Shown one piece after another: positions 44,731 through 53,735 of a stretch of 64,000 nt of DNA (positions are counted from its first letter, which is position 1; each line of letters starts with the position of its first letter). This stretch comes from Cytophagaceae bacterium ABcell3 (lineage in GTDB: Bacteria; Bacteroidota; Bacteroidia; Cytophagales; Cytophagaceae). Under the pieces are notes generated by a model. It saw only the letters and a program-made list of their open reading frames with translations. It was not told where the DNA came from and did no database searches. Position numbers and translations under genes: made by a program. The stretch lies in contig CP133159.1 in NCBI GenBank assembly GCA_030913385.1, forward strand, positions 3,556,584 through 3,620,583, in the 5' to 3' direction.

Positions 44731-45756
44731 ATGAAAGATATTGAGCAACATAGTAAAACTTTTGTCAGCGGCATACGCCGGATTATAGAAAAAGCACGTC
44801 AGAAAGCGGCGGTTTATGTCAATGCTGAGACTACTTTCCTTTATTGGGAAATAGGAACCTACATCAATCAGGAAATCCTGGCAGGAGAAAGGGCTGAATA
44901 TGGTCAAAAGATTCTTGCGACAGTGTCGCAACAATTGCAACAGCATGTGGGCAAAGGATTTACCTACACTTCCCTGACCAGAATGAGCAAGGTAGCCTAT
45001 AAGTTCACAAGAGAAAATATTGCGACAGTGTCGCAACAATTAAGCTGGAGCCACCTCATAGAACTATCTGGAATAGAAGATGAACTGAAGCGAAGCTTTT
45101 TTATCCAGCTATGCGCTTATGAGAAGTGGAGCGTAAGGCAACTGAGGGACAAAATAGATTCCATGCTTTTTGAACGTACAGCCATCGCTGCCCGGCCGGA
45201 AGAGAAAATAAAACAAGAGCTCCAAAAGCTGAATTCCAATACAGAGGTTGACCCGGACCTTATTTTTAAAAACACCTACATATTAAATTTTCTGAACCTT
45301 CCGCACCAGTATTCTGAAAAGGATTTGGAAAATGCCTTGGTCGCCAATTTGGAAGCATTCATTCTTGAATTAGGCAATGGTTTTGCCTTTATCGAACGTC
45401 AGAAACGTATCAGCATTGACACCATTGATTACCACCTGGACCTGCTTTTTTACCACAGAAAGTTAAGGCGGCTTATAGCCATTGATTTAAAACTGGGTAA
45501 ATTTAAACCGGAACATAAAGCACAGATGGAGCTTTACCTTCGCTGGCTGCAAAAACATGAAATGCAGCCCGGGGAGGAAAAACCCATAGGCTTGTTGCTT
45601 TGCAGCGAAGGTAATACGGAGCATATTGAGCTGTTAATGCTTGATGAAAAAGATATAAAAGTGGCGCAGTACCTGACAGAACTTCCCAGTAAGGAATGGT
45701 TCGCCGAAAAGCTGCATAAAGCCATTGAAATTGCCAAAATGAAGACAGAACAATAA
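44731..45756 (+). CDS. DUF1016 (YhcG-type) PDDEXK nuclease-domain protein
   Basis: 341 residues. The N-terminal DUF1016 domain includes FLYWEIGTYINQEILAG and SQQLSWSHLIEL; the C-terminal half (about 190-341) has FIERQKRISID, YHLDLLFYHRKLRRLIAID and LKLGKFKPEHKAQM, the D...DxK pattern of a PDDEXK nuclease fold. Such genes are often lodged inside type I R-M operons, as here between hsdS and hsdR (4 bases before hsdR); a role in the restriction complex or in separate defence is inferred. Two identical 22-base tracts with the palindrome TTGCGACAGTGTCGCAA lie inside the gene (44915 and 45020). Confidence 0.88.
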   Translation: MKDIEQHSKTFVSGIRRIIEKARQKAAVYVNAETTFLYWEIGTYINQEILAGERAEYGQKILATVSQQLQQHVGKGFTYTSLTRMSKVAYKFTRENIATVSQQLSWSHLIELSGIEDELKRSFFIQLCAYEKWSVRQLRDKIDSMLFERTAIAARPEEKIKQELQKLNSNTEVDPDLIFKNTYILNFLNLPHQYSEKDLENALVANLEAFILELGNGFAFIERQKRISIDTIDYHLDLLFYHRKLRRLIAIDLKLGKFKPEHKAQMELYLRWLQKHEMQPGEEKPIGLLLCSEGNTEHIELLMLDEKDIKVAQYLTELPSKEWFAEKLHKAIEIAKMKTEQ

Positions 45757-45759
45757 GCT

Positions 45760-48700
45760 ATGGCCTACCTGAATGAATCAGATATAGAAGAAGCCGACAT
45801 CAGATTTTTTGTAGAACAGTTAGGCTATACCCATATCAATGCCTGGGAAAAACAACTTATCGGCAGAAGCAGCCTCAAGGAAGTTGTACTAAAAGACAGG
45901 TTAAAAAGCAGCCTTCAGAAACTGAACACGCACCTGCCGGAAGAAACCATTGATTATGCCATCAGTGAAATTACCAAAAGCAGGGCCACGCTCACCCCTG
46001 TCATAGCCAACCAGGAGGTGTATGATTTGCTGAAAAAAGGTGTTCCGGTAAAATACAAAGATGCCCATGGACGTGAAGAAGATGATTATGTGCAGGTAAT
46101 TGATTTCAGCCCTGAAAACCGGAACGAGTTTCTGGTCGTTTCCCAGCTCAGCATAGAATATCAGCAAGCAGAAAACATCACCCGCAGACCAGACCTGCTT
46201 CTTTATGTCAACGGCCTGCCGCTGGTCATGATAGAGCTGAAAAATGCCACCGAAAAAGTCAGGGTTGGCTATGACAAAAACCTGAGAGTTTACAAACAGG
46301 ATATCCCGCAACTGTTCTGGTACAATTTGTTTGTCTGCATATCCAACGGCATAGAAACAAAAGTGGGAAGCTTCAACGCACCCTGGGGACACTTTTTCAA
46401 CTGGCTGAAACTTAAAGATACCGCTGTTTCTCATGAACAGCCCACCAAGGATGAGATAGAAGAAGAAAGCCGGAAAACAGGAAAACGCCTTAGTCTGAAG
46501 CTCTTTGGAGAAGGGCTTTGCAACAAGGACAACCTTATTGATTATTTTGAAAACTTTGTCCTTTACTCTAACAAAAAGGTAAAAATCATTGCTAAAAACC
46601 ATCAGTATCTGGGGGTAAACAATGCCATAACCTCCCTTCAGAACATAGATAAGAACAAAGGGAAACTCGGGGTTTTCTGGCATACGCAAGGTTCAGGAAA
46701 GTCCTATTCCATGATTTTCTTTGCCCGCAAAATCCGCCGTAAAGTTACCGGAAACTGGTCATTTCTGATACTCACCGACCGCCGCGACCTGGACAGCCAG
46801 ATTTACAAAAATTTTCTCCAGACCGAAACCATTGCGGAAACCTCAGACCAGAAGGAAAACTACTTCAGGCCATCCGGACGGGAGCAACTGAAAGAATACC
46901 TTCAGTCTAACCGTACATTTGTATTTACACTCATTCACAAGTTTGGCATTCCAAGTGGTAAAACATTTCCCAAACTTACCGACCGCAAAGACTGGATAGT
47001 CATTGTAGATGAAGCACACAGAACCCAGTATAAAGGCCTTGCCGAAAACATGCGTATCGGTTTGCCCAATGCACAGTATATTGCCTTTACGGGTACTCCC
47101 CTGCTGCGGAGCGAACTTACCAAAGACTGGTTTGGGCCTTATGTTTCCGAATATAATTTTGCACAAAGCATAGAAGATGGAGCCACCGTACCGCTGTACT
47201 ATAAAAAGAGCGTCCCTCGTGTGGAACAGATAAATCCTGACCTGGTAGGCGATGCAGCAGACATACTCGAAGAAGAGGATTTATCCGAGGAGCAAAGAAC
47301 AAAGCTTGACAAAGAGTACTCCACCCTGATGACCATCGTAAGGCGCGACGACCGTCTGGAAGAAATCGCCAGACACATCGTGCAGCACTTCCCCTACCGT
47401 CTGGACGTGAGAGATGATGAAGGTAACCGAAAGCCAATGAAAGCTATGGTTATCAGCATAGACAAATTTACGGCGGTGAGAATGTATGAAAAGGTTCAGT
47501 ACCACCTGAAGGAAGAAATTAAAAACCTGCGCTCTAAACTCCTTACAGAGAAAGACCCCGAAATAAAAGACCGGTATAAACGTGCCATAGATTTCATGCT
47601 GGAGACCAGAATGGCCGTAGTCATCAGTCAGGAAGGCAGTGATAAAGATGAAGAAAAAACTTTCAGCGATGCAGGCTTAAACATCCGTCCACACAGGGAG
47701 CTCATGAATACACCGGATGAAGATGGCCGTGATATTGAAGATTATTTCAAAGACCCCAATAACACCTACCGTATTGTTTTTGTGACCGCCATGTGGATGA
47801 CGGGCTTTGATGCCCCATCGGTCTCCACATTATACCTTGATAAGCCTTTGCAGAACCACACCCTCATGCAGACCATTGCACGGGCAAACAGGGTATTGCA
47901 AGGCAAAAAGAATGGTCTGGTGGTGGATTACTTCGGCGTTTTCAGAAATCTTCGAAAAGCCCTTTCTGTATATGCCGAAGGCTCCAAAGGCAAAAAGGAT
48001 GAAAAAGAAGGAGAAGAAGAATTTCCGGTAAAGGAATTTGAAGAGCTGTTGCTTTTACTGGAACAGGCCATAAAAGAAGCAAAAGCTTATTGTAAAGACC
48101 TCGGGGCAGACATTGACGAGATTCTCAACCTTGGCGACATGGGCTTTAAAGATGTGGAGCGCTTTCAGGAATACGCCAACATCATCCTTGAAAAAGATGA
48201 ATATAAAAAGCAGCTCGGGCTGTACGTAAACACCATCACCTCACTGTATGACTCTGCCAAACCTGAAATTTACGACCACCCGGAGATAAAAAGAAACAGG
48301 GATGTTTTGCAATACCTGCGAAATGTGGTAGACCGGAACACAGACCAGGACGAGGCCATAGAACGAGCCAAAAAGAAAATAGAAGTTCTTCTTGATACCA
48401 GTATTCAGGGTAAAAAAGACCTTGAAGATGCTGGCGATGAAAAGTACGTCATAGATGCTTCAAAACAAATAGATCTGAGCAAACTGGACTTTGAGCGCTT
48501 AAGGGCTGAATTCCCTGAAAAGAAACACAAAAACATTCAGTTTGCCGACCTTCGGGAACTTCTGGAGAAAAAACTCACCCAGATGATGGCACAAAACAAA
48601 ACCAGAGGAGGTTTTTTAGCCAATTTCCAGAAGGTTATAGATGATTATAATTCAGGCAGCCTTGCCTTAGAAGATGCTTATGAAGCACTGGTAAAGCAAA

Positions 48701-49056
48701 CCGAAGCCCTGAGCAAAGAGGAAAAACGTGCCGCCGAGAATGACATGTCCGAAGCAGAACTGGAGTTGTTTGATTTGCTCAAAAAAGACAAGCTTACAAA
48801 AGGGGAAGAGAAAAGTGTAAGACTGGCCGCCAAAACACTCCTTCAGAAACTCTTTGACGCTAAAAACAAAATCCTGATTCAGGAATGGCACAAAGAAAAA
48901 GCCACACAGGAAAAAGTAAGAAGAGAAATACAAAAAGTCCTTGGTCAGCATTTACCTGAGCCCACTTATGACAGAATGGTATTTTCAGAAAAGGTTGGGG
49001 TTGCTTTCCAGCACTTCTATGAACTGGCTCAGATGGGAAGAGGGATAGCGGCGTAG
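45760..49056 (+). CDS. hsdR: Type I restriction endonuclease subunit HsdR
   Basis: 1098 residues, full length. The N-terminal nuclease domain has RPDLLLYVNG and MIELKN (D144, E159, K161). The translocase has Walker A HTQGSGKSYS (around 308-317), the Walker B box DEAHRTQ (417-423), FTGTPL and QTIARANRVLQGK. The C-terminal helical region ends with a segment that contacts HsdS/HsdM. It cleaves unmethylated DNA after ATP-driven translocation. It is intact, although the partner methylase gene is frameshifted as written. Confidence 0.95.
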   Translation: MAYLNESDIEEADIRFFVEQLGYTHINAWEKQLIGRSSLKEVVLKDRLKSSLQKLNTHLPEETIDYAISEITKSRATLTPVIANQEVYDLLKKGVPVKYKDAHGREEDDYVQVIDFSPENRNEFLVVSQLSIEYQQAENITRRPDLLLYVNGLPLVMIELKNATEKVRVGYDKNLRVYKQDIPQLFWYNLFVCISNGIETKVGSFNAPWGHFFNWLKLKDTAVSHEQPTKDEIEEESRKTGKRLSLKLFGEGLCNKDNLIDYFENFVLYSNKKVKIIAKNHQYLGVNNAITSLQNIDKNKGKLGVFWHTQGSGKSYSMIFFARKIRRKVTGNWSFLILTDRRDLDSQIYKNFLQTETIAETSDQKENYFRPSGREQLKEYLQSNRTFVFTLIHKFGIPSGKTFPKLTDRKDWIVIVDEAHRTQYKGLAENMRIGLPNAQYIAFTGTPLLRSELTKDWFGPYVSEYNFAQSIEDGATVPLYYKKSVPRVEQINPDLVGDAADILEEEDLSEEQRTKLDKEYSTLMTIVRRDDRLEEIARHIVQHFPYRLDVRDDEGNRKPMKAMVISIDKFTAVRMYEKVQYHLKEEIKNLRSKLLTEKDPEIKDRYKRAIDFMLETRMAVVISQEGSDKDEEKTFSDAGLNIRPHRELMNTPDEDGRDIEDYFKDPNNTYRIVFVTAMWMTGFDAPSVSTLYLDKPLQNHTLMQTIARANRVLQGKKNGLVVDYFGVFRNLRKALSVYAEGSKGKKDEKEGEEEFPVKEFEELLLLLEQAIKEAKAYCKDLGADIDEILNLGDMGFKDVERFQEYANIILEKDEYKKQLGLYVNTITSLYDSAKPEIYDHPEIKRNRDVLQYLRNVVDRNTDQDEAIERAKKKIEVLLDTSIQGKKDLEDAGDEKYVIDASKQIDLSKLDFERLRAEFPEKKHKNIQFADLRELLEKKLTQMMAQNKTRGGFLANFQKVIDDYNSGSLALEDAYEALVKQTEALSKEEKRAAENDMSEAELELFDLLKKDKLTKGEEKSVRLAAKTLLQKLFDAKNKILIQEWHKEKATQEKVRREIQKVLGQHLPEPTYDRMVFSEKVGVAFQHFYELAQMGRGIAA

Positions 49057-49083
49057 AATGACTATTCTAAGAAAATATAAAGC

Positions 49084-50526
49084 ATGGAGGAGAACAAGAA
49101 CACCAAATTTGAAATACCCATAGAAGGGTTAATTGAAGGTTTCCAGGCACATCTGAATCTGGAAAATAACAAAAGGATTATATTCTCCGGCCCCTTTGGG
49201 ACGGGTAAAACGTACTTTTTGAAAAAGTTTTTCGAAAAAGAAGAACGCTCTACATTTCACCTTTACCCTGTAAACTACTCTGTAAGCAGAAATGAAGATA
49301 TTTTTGAACTGATAAAATACGATTTGTTATACCAGCTTCTGGATGATAAACGTGAAATTGATTTTGAAAAGGTTGATTATACATTATCAGAAAGGACTTA
49401 TCTGACACTGAATAATCCATCTAATGACACCATCGTTTCAGGATTTCTTAAATATGTACCTAAGATAGGTAAAGTGGTTAGCGAGGTATATGATAACGTC
49501 CCAAAACTTGTTGATCAGATAGCTCCTAAAGAGTTAAAAAATGAAAAGAAAAAAGCAGAAGAAGTAGTAAGAAAAACAGAAAACACTACAGGTTCAGCTT
49601 ATGAATTTGATGATATCTCCGGGTTAATATACAAGTTGATTTTACAAGTCAAAGAAAAGCACGGAAAGGCAACTTTAATTATAGATGACCTCGACCGTAT
49701 CGACCCCGAGCATATCTTCAGGCTCCTGAATGTCTTTGCAGCTCACTTTGATATTGATGAAGAAGAAAATAAGTTTGGTTTTGACCAGGTAATTTTTGTT
49801 TGTGACATAGAAAACATACGAAACATTTTTTCAGCAAAATATGGACAAGATACTGATTTTAGTGGGTACATTGATAAATTCTTTTCCAGAGAGGTTTATG
49901 TTTTTGATAATTCTAAAATTATTGAAAATTTAGTAGAAGAGTTAATAAGAAAATACAAGTATTCAGATACGATTAACGATGTTTATGTTTTTGATAAAGA
50001 ACATATTATTGCAACAAAAGTTTTAAATAATGTACTTAAGATTTTAAGTAAAAAAAATGCAATAAATTTACGCTCATTACTCAAGTTTAGCACTTTCACT
50101 TATAGTTATAACCCTTATGAACAAGTTAGCTTTGGTTCCAGAAAATTTTATATGCACCAAATACATTTTGTAAATATATTTACAATTTTGACTTCAATGT
50201 TTGGGACTTATGCTGGCCTAGACAAGGCTTTCTCTAAAGTGCAAAATATGCATTGGGAGGTTGATAATGACAAAATCATAGGTTCCTTAATAATGATTAT
50301 AGATTGGAAACATCATCAATTCAACATATCCAGTAACATTTGCATATTTAGATACAACAATAAATATTATGAGTATCAAGTGTATGAGGAGCGAGATTTC
50401 TACTATGGCAGACTTTTTAGAAGCAAAAAAGATGACGAAAGCGATAGCCTAGTTTTCCCTGATGGTTTTATGGAGCTCTTTAGAATGGCCGCTATAGAAC
50501 TAAAAAATTTGAACATAATCAAATAA
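49084..50526 (+). CDS. KAP-family P-loop NTPase
   Basis: 480 residues. Walker A is GPFGTGKT (36-43) and Walker B is ATLIIDDLDRI (about 196-206), the DDxDR form typical of KAP NTPases; RLLNVFAAHFD and KFGFDQVIFVCDIENI follow. Unlike classic KAP proteins I see no membrane insertion. KAP genes occur in several defence loci, where they are thought to power or sense assembly at the membrane. It starts 27 bases after hsdR, so it may belong to the same transcript. The C-terminal third (about 330-480) is AT-rich and unrecognised. Confidence 0.75.
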   Translation: MEENKNTKFEIPIEGLIEGFQAHLNLENNKRIIFSGPFGTGKTYFLKKFFEKEERSTFHLYPVNYSVSRNEDIFELIKYDLLYQLLDDKREIDFEKVDYTLSERTYLTLNNPSNDTIVSGFLKYVPKIGKVVSEVYDNVPKLVDQIAPKELKNEKKKAEEVVRKTENTTGSAYEFDDISGLIYKLILQVKEKHGKATLIIDDLDRIDPEHIFRLLNVFAAHFDIDEEENKFGFDQVIFVCDIENIRNIFSAKYGQDTDFSGYIDKFFSREVYVFDNSKIIENLVEELIRKYKYSDTINDVYVFDKEHIIATKVLNNVLKILSKKNAINLRSLLKFSTFTYSYNPYEQVSFGSRKFYMHQIHFVNIFTILTSMFGTYAGLDKAFSKVQNMHWEVDNDKIIGSLIMIIDWKHHQFNISSNICIFRYNNKYYEYQVYEERDFYYGRLFRSKKDDESDSLVFPDGFMELFRMAAIELKNLNIIK

Positions 50527-50691
50527 GGGTATTCAAACTCCTTGCTCTTACTTGCGAAGGATTTTGGCCTATTTATAAACAGCTATATGCTATCTCCGAT
50601 TTAATAACCTAAATCGTCTTCCGATCAACGATATTGAAGAATATGAAAAGAATCTGTTATATTGGCCTGTTGATAAACAGAGACAAAGAAA

Positions 50692-51567
50692 ATGAACAAA
50701 CAACTTGATATCCTGAAGCTGCAACTTGAAGATTTTTTTGAAAGGTCAAAAAGTGAAACAGTTTCAGTTACAGAAAGAAACACAAGGAGTTCTTATGATA
50801 TAAACAAAAGCATCTATGAACTTGAAATGCATATTCTGAAACTGAAAAAGCAGTACCGGGTAAACAGAAGCCTGAACTCTTCCATCGAATCTCCTGAAAT
50901 ATCTAAAAGCTTTAATCAGAATCAGGTTGAATTTTTTCGCTCTCATGACTACCTGTTAAGTTTTTTGGTTTATCTGTGCCAGTCAAGTGAAGATGATGCG
51001 GAGCAGTTAAGAAACATTCTTTTCAAATATACCGAATCTATTTCCAGCCGTCTTACATACAAAGATTTAATTGTTACAGCAACCGGTGCCACAAGATGCT
51101 TCACCAATCAACGCTTTGCATTAAAAGAGTTAAGAGAATTAGGGCTGGTTTTCAAAAAAGATAAAGAAAATAATAAAAGAACCATCCTCCCAACACCGGT
51201 GGGAATGCTCATTGTTGCTTATCATTTAAAAGATTTGAATGAAAGCGCTGGTAATTTTTTGAACGAAATGAGAAATGGGGCAGCATATTTTGACAATAGT
51301 CTTTATAACACACTTGATAAATTAAAACGCAATCCTGAATCATTTTTAAAGAATGTTCAAAATAAATTTCCATGCACAAATTTTGAAATAAATATTGAAG
51401 AAATTTTATCAGATTATAGCGAATATATCTTGAAATATATCACTGTAATAGATACAGGACTTAAAATTGAAGAAGGGTTTGAAGAAGCTTCTCAGAAATA
51501 CTATGATGTTTTAAAGCAAAATTATGACCTATCATACAAATTAAAACTGGATTTGTGGCAAGGGTGA
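50692..51567 (+). CDS. Unknown protein next to the KAP NTPase, possible winged-helix
   Basis: 291 residues. The N-terminus is a coiled coil (ELEMHILKLKKQYRVNR). The centre (about 118-180) looks like a winged helix: YKDLIVTATGATRCFTNQR, ALKELRELGLVFKKDKENN, LPTPVGMLIVAYHL. The C-terminal ~110 residues are helical. It follows the KAP gene by 165 bases in the same direction and has similar composition, so a functional pair is possible. I do not recognise the family. Confidence 0.55.
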   Translation: MNKQLDILKLQLEDFFERSKSETVSVTERNTRSSYDINKSIYELEMHILKLKKQYRVNRSLNSSIESPEISKSFNQNQVEFFRSHDYLLSFLVYLCQSSEDDAEQLRNILFKYTESISSRLTYKDLIVTATGATRCFTNQRFALKELRELGLVFKKDKENNKRTILPTPVGMLIVAYHLKDLNESAGNFLNEMRNGAAYFDNSLYNTLDKLKRNPESFLKNVQNKFPCTNFEINIEEILSDYSEYILKYITVIDTGLKIEEGFEEASQKYYDVLKQNYDLSYKLKLDLWQG

Positions 51568-51768
51568 AAATAGTGTAAAACCACTAACTAACTTTGATTA
51601 TTCAAAGATTAATTTAACCGCTACATAGCACTTAAAACATGTAAAAATGATAAGGCCAATAATTTCAATAGTACCATTTATACTATTTTTCTTATGTAAA
51701 TAGATTTCAAGAATTTAATTAAGCTTTTAAAATTGTAATTTTTTATCATAGGGTTTGGTTAGGTGAAT

Positions 51769-52005
51769 TTAAACAAAATAAGAAGGCCTTTCATAACGAG
51801 GCTTATTAATTGATACATATGAGCACAATCCCTTCTGTTCTAAAGCCATTTTCTTCATTTTTTCTACAGCGTGTCTTCCGGCACTTTTATATGTATAAGT
51901 ATACTCTTTAAAATTCCGGAATCGGAGAACAATAAAATCATCCCCTATACAATAAGCCGTTACACCGGATTTTTTTCCACTTCTGCTTGAGTATGGTGTC
52001 ATCAT
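51769..52005 (-). CDS. Small KTSC-like protein
   Basis: 78 residues. The pattern FIVLRFRNFKEYTYTYKSAG followed by HAVEKMKKMALEQKGLCSYVS resembles KTSC domains, which are short and of unknown role, sometimes fused to or near RNA-modifying or phage proteins. The match is partial. Same direction as the 44-residue membrane peptide 70 bases upstream. Confidence 0.45.
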   Translation of the reverse strand: MMTPYSSRSGKKSGVTAYCIGDDFIVLRFRNFKEYTYTYKSAGRHAVEKMKKMALEQKGLCSYVSINKPRYERPSYFV

Positions 52006-52045
52006 AATGTTTTCCGTTTTATATTTTAATTATCACAAATAATAA

Positions 52046-52073
52046 TAATCAGGGAGCAAAAGCTCCCTGATTA
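52046..52073 (-). terminator. Terminator of the small membrane peptide gene
   Basis: A perfect 12-bp stem, TAATCAGGGAGC with GCTCCCTGATTA, and a 4-base loop lie directly after the stop codon at 52076; T-rich sequence follows on the minus strand. Confidence 0.7.
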
Positions 52074-52075
52074 TG

Positions 52076-52210
52076 CTACCTTCCAAATGCTTTAGCCAAA
52101 AGATATACTGCAAGAGCAAAGCCAACAAGCACAGCTATTGGGCCTGCTGTTCTAACACATACATCTTTATAGCAAGCGGCAACTTCATTTTTATGTAAAT
52201 CTATCTTCAT
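52076..52210 (-). CDS. 44-residue single-pass membrane peptide
   Basis: The sequence begins MKIDLHKNEVAACYKDVC and has one hydrophobic helix (about 22-41, TAGPIAVLVGFALAVYLLAK), ending KAFGR. It has two cysteines before the helix. A strong terminator right after it supports it as a real transcription unit. It could be a small toxin, a holin-like peptide or a regulator; nothing in the sequence decides. Confidence 0.5.
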   Translation of the reverse strand: MKIDLHKNEVAACYKDVCVRTAGPIAVLVGFALAVYLLAKAFGR

Positions 52211-52270
52211 AAAAAACTTTTTTGTTCAACATCGGAAGTTCCGCCGAATCCGTAGTTCTGAAAATTATGT

Positions 52271-52370
52271 TATATTTGAGTGCGAATCAGAATAACATCA
52301 CCGGATCGCCTTCGGATCACCCGGACATTTACAACAAGGCATGTTCAAAATATTTGGACATGCCTTTTAG
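52271..52370 (+). ncRNA. Candidate small RNA between a -7 element and a terminator
   Basis: TATATTTG (52271-52278) is a perfect -7 element, although a -33 TTG is not seen. About 55 bases after the expected start, AAGGCATGT (52336-52344) pairs exactly with ACATGCCTT (52358-52366), followed by TTTTAGTTT. The ~85-base transcript would also contain CCGGATC...GGATC...CCGG pairing. No convincing reading frame lies within. Role unknown. Confidence 0.3.
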
Positions 52371-52477
52371 TTTGGCGTAGACCTGTAGTGAGTCGGAACC
52401 TTTACGGTTTTACCTCCCACTTTTTTAGTATGTGCAGGCACATACACTTTCTTTTTACCTTCGGAAGTTTTTCCCAT
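52367..52477 (-). CDS. Very small basic protein, doubtful
   Basis: 36 residues from the ATG at 52477: MGKTSEGKKKVYVPAHTKKV and onward to HYRSTPN. Basic, with a VPxH...KTV...HYRS pattern that looks protein-like. The frame stays open upstream for another 20 or so codons without a normal start. It ends at the hairpin of the candidate small RNA on the other strand. Confidence 0.35.
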   Translation of the reverse strand: MGKTSEGKKKVYVPAHTKKVGGKTVKVPTHYRSTPN

Positions 52478-52572
52478 TTTAGCAAAAGCATTATTGTTCC
52501 TGGTTCGTCCAGTACCGGAAATACTTACGGGTGTATCTCAACCAATAATGACATAAATATACTATCAAAAAC

Positions 52573-52603
52573 TTGTCAAGACAAATTTAATATGTAAATT
52601 TGT
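52573..52603 (+). promoter_or_regulatory. Self-overlapping promoter and operator of the XRE/ImmA gene
   Basis: The promoter is TTG (52573-52575), 19 bases, TAAATTTG (52595-52602), a full match to the Bacteroidota consensus. The palindrome ACAAATTT-(7)-AAATTTGT (52581-52603) overlaps the -7 element, and TTGTC/GACAA-type sequence lies at its outer edges. This is the layout expected for autorepression by the XRE protein encoded 53 bases downstream. Confidence 0.7.
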
Positions 52604-52655
52604 CAACAAACTATTCACATTTTCGTTATAAAAAGAAGCAATCTTCGGTAAGAAA

Positions 52656-53705
52656 ATGAAAACCTACGGTCAACGTCTTAAGTCAGCACGAATAATGAAT
52701 GGATTATCCCTTCAGAATCTGTCAGATAAGCTAAAAAACAGCGTGAGCAAGCAAGCTTTATCTAAATATGAAAAAGATGTAATGAAGCCTTCAGGTGAGC
52801 TTTTTCTGGAGATATGCAATATACTGAATGTTCGTCCTGATTATTTTACCAGAGAAATATCTGTAGAACTGGAAAACATAGAATTCAGAAAATATCAGCG
52901 AACCCATGAGAAGCAAATAGATGCTGTTAAGGAGAAAACCAAAGACTACCTTGAAAGGTATCTTGAACTAGAGACCTTGTCTGGCGTAACTTGTAATTTT
53001 GTCAACCCTGTCAAAGTTTCATCAATCAACTCTAAAGAAGATGCGGAAGAGGCCGCTGAACAATTGCGCATAGCGTGGAACTTTGGGGAGAACCCAATTC
53101 CCAACGTAATTGAAATGCTGGAAGATAATTGCATCAAAGTTTATGAAACTGCCGCACCGGATGAATTTGATGGCTTATCAGGGTTTGTAAAAGAGAATAC
53201 CCCACTAGTCGTATTAAACACCTACAACAGGGATGTGAAGCCCGACAGAAAGCGATTTACCGCACTTCACGAGCTTGCGCATTTGGTATTAAACATTCCT
53301 GCCAATACCGAACACAAAACCAAAGAGAAGCTTTGCCATGCATTTGCAGGGGCAGTATTGTTTCCTAAAAAAGCTTTTATGAGAGAGTTTGGCAGCCACC
53401 GCTCCGGCATTAACTACAAGGAGCTTCTCATTCTGAAAGAAAAATGGGGCATGTCTGTTCAGGGCATGGTAGTCAGAGCACGGGACTTAGGCTTAATTAC
53501 TTCCCACACCTATCAAAAATTCTGGAAGGATTATGCACATTACAAGAAAAATGAACCTGATGTGTTTAAAGGTGAAGAAAAAAGCAAAAGATTTGAGCAG
53601 TTACTGTTGAGGGCTGTTGCAGAAGAAAAGATGACACTGACCAAAGCTGCTGTGCTAAACAACATGAAACTGGCGGAATTTCGTGATTTTTTAGAAAAAA
53701 TATAA
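52656..53705 (+). CDS. XRE-family regulator with ImmA/IrrE metallopeptidase domain
   Basis: 349 residues. A helix-turn-helix (about 4-60: YGQRLKSARIMNGLSLQNLS, SKQALSKYEKDVMKPSGEL) is fused to a zinc peptidase domain with HELAHLVLN (HExxH at 205-209) and CHAFAGAVLFP. Such proteins repress a toxin gene and can be inactivated by or carry out proteolysis. It is followed 30 bases later by a PIN-domain gene, and a palindrome lies over its promoter, so it is likely the antitoxin/regulator of the pair. Confidence 0.88.
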   Translation: MKTYGQRLKSARIMNGLSLQNLSDKLKNSVSKQALSKYEKDVMKPSGELFLEICNILNVRPDYFTREISVELENIEFRKYQRTHEKQIDAVKEKTKDYLERYLELETLSGVTCNFVNPVKVSSINSKEDAEEAAEQLRIAWNFGENPIPNVIEMLEDNCIKVYETAAPDEFDGLSGFVKENTPLVVLNTYNRDVKPDRKRFTALHELAHLVLNIPANTEHKTKEKLCHAFAGAVLFPKKAFMREFGSHRSGINYKELLILKEKWGMSVQGMVVRARDLGLITSHTYQKFWKDYAHYKKNEPDVFKGEEKSKRFEQLLLRAVAEEKMTLTKAAVLNNMKLAEFRDFLEKI

Positions 53706-53735
53706 TAAGTTTAGCCTGACAACCAGCAATGAATA

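Noticed and set aside
52280-52597. 105-codon plus-strand open frame
   Set aside because: It starts with GTG, contains the candidate RNA hairpin and has no protein-like pattern.
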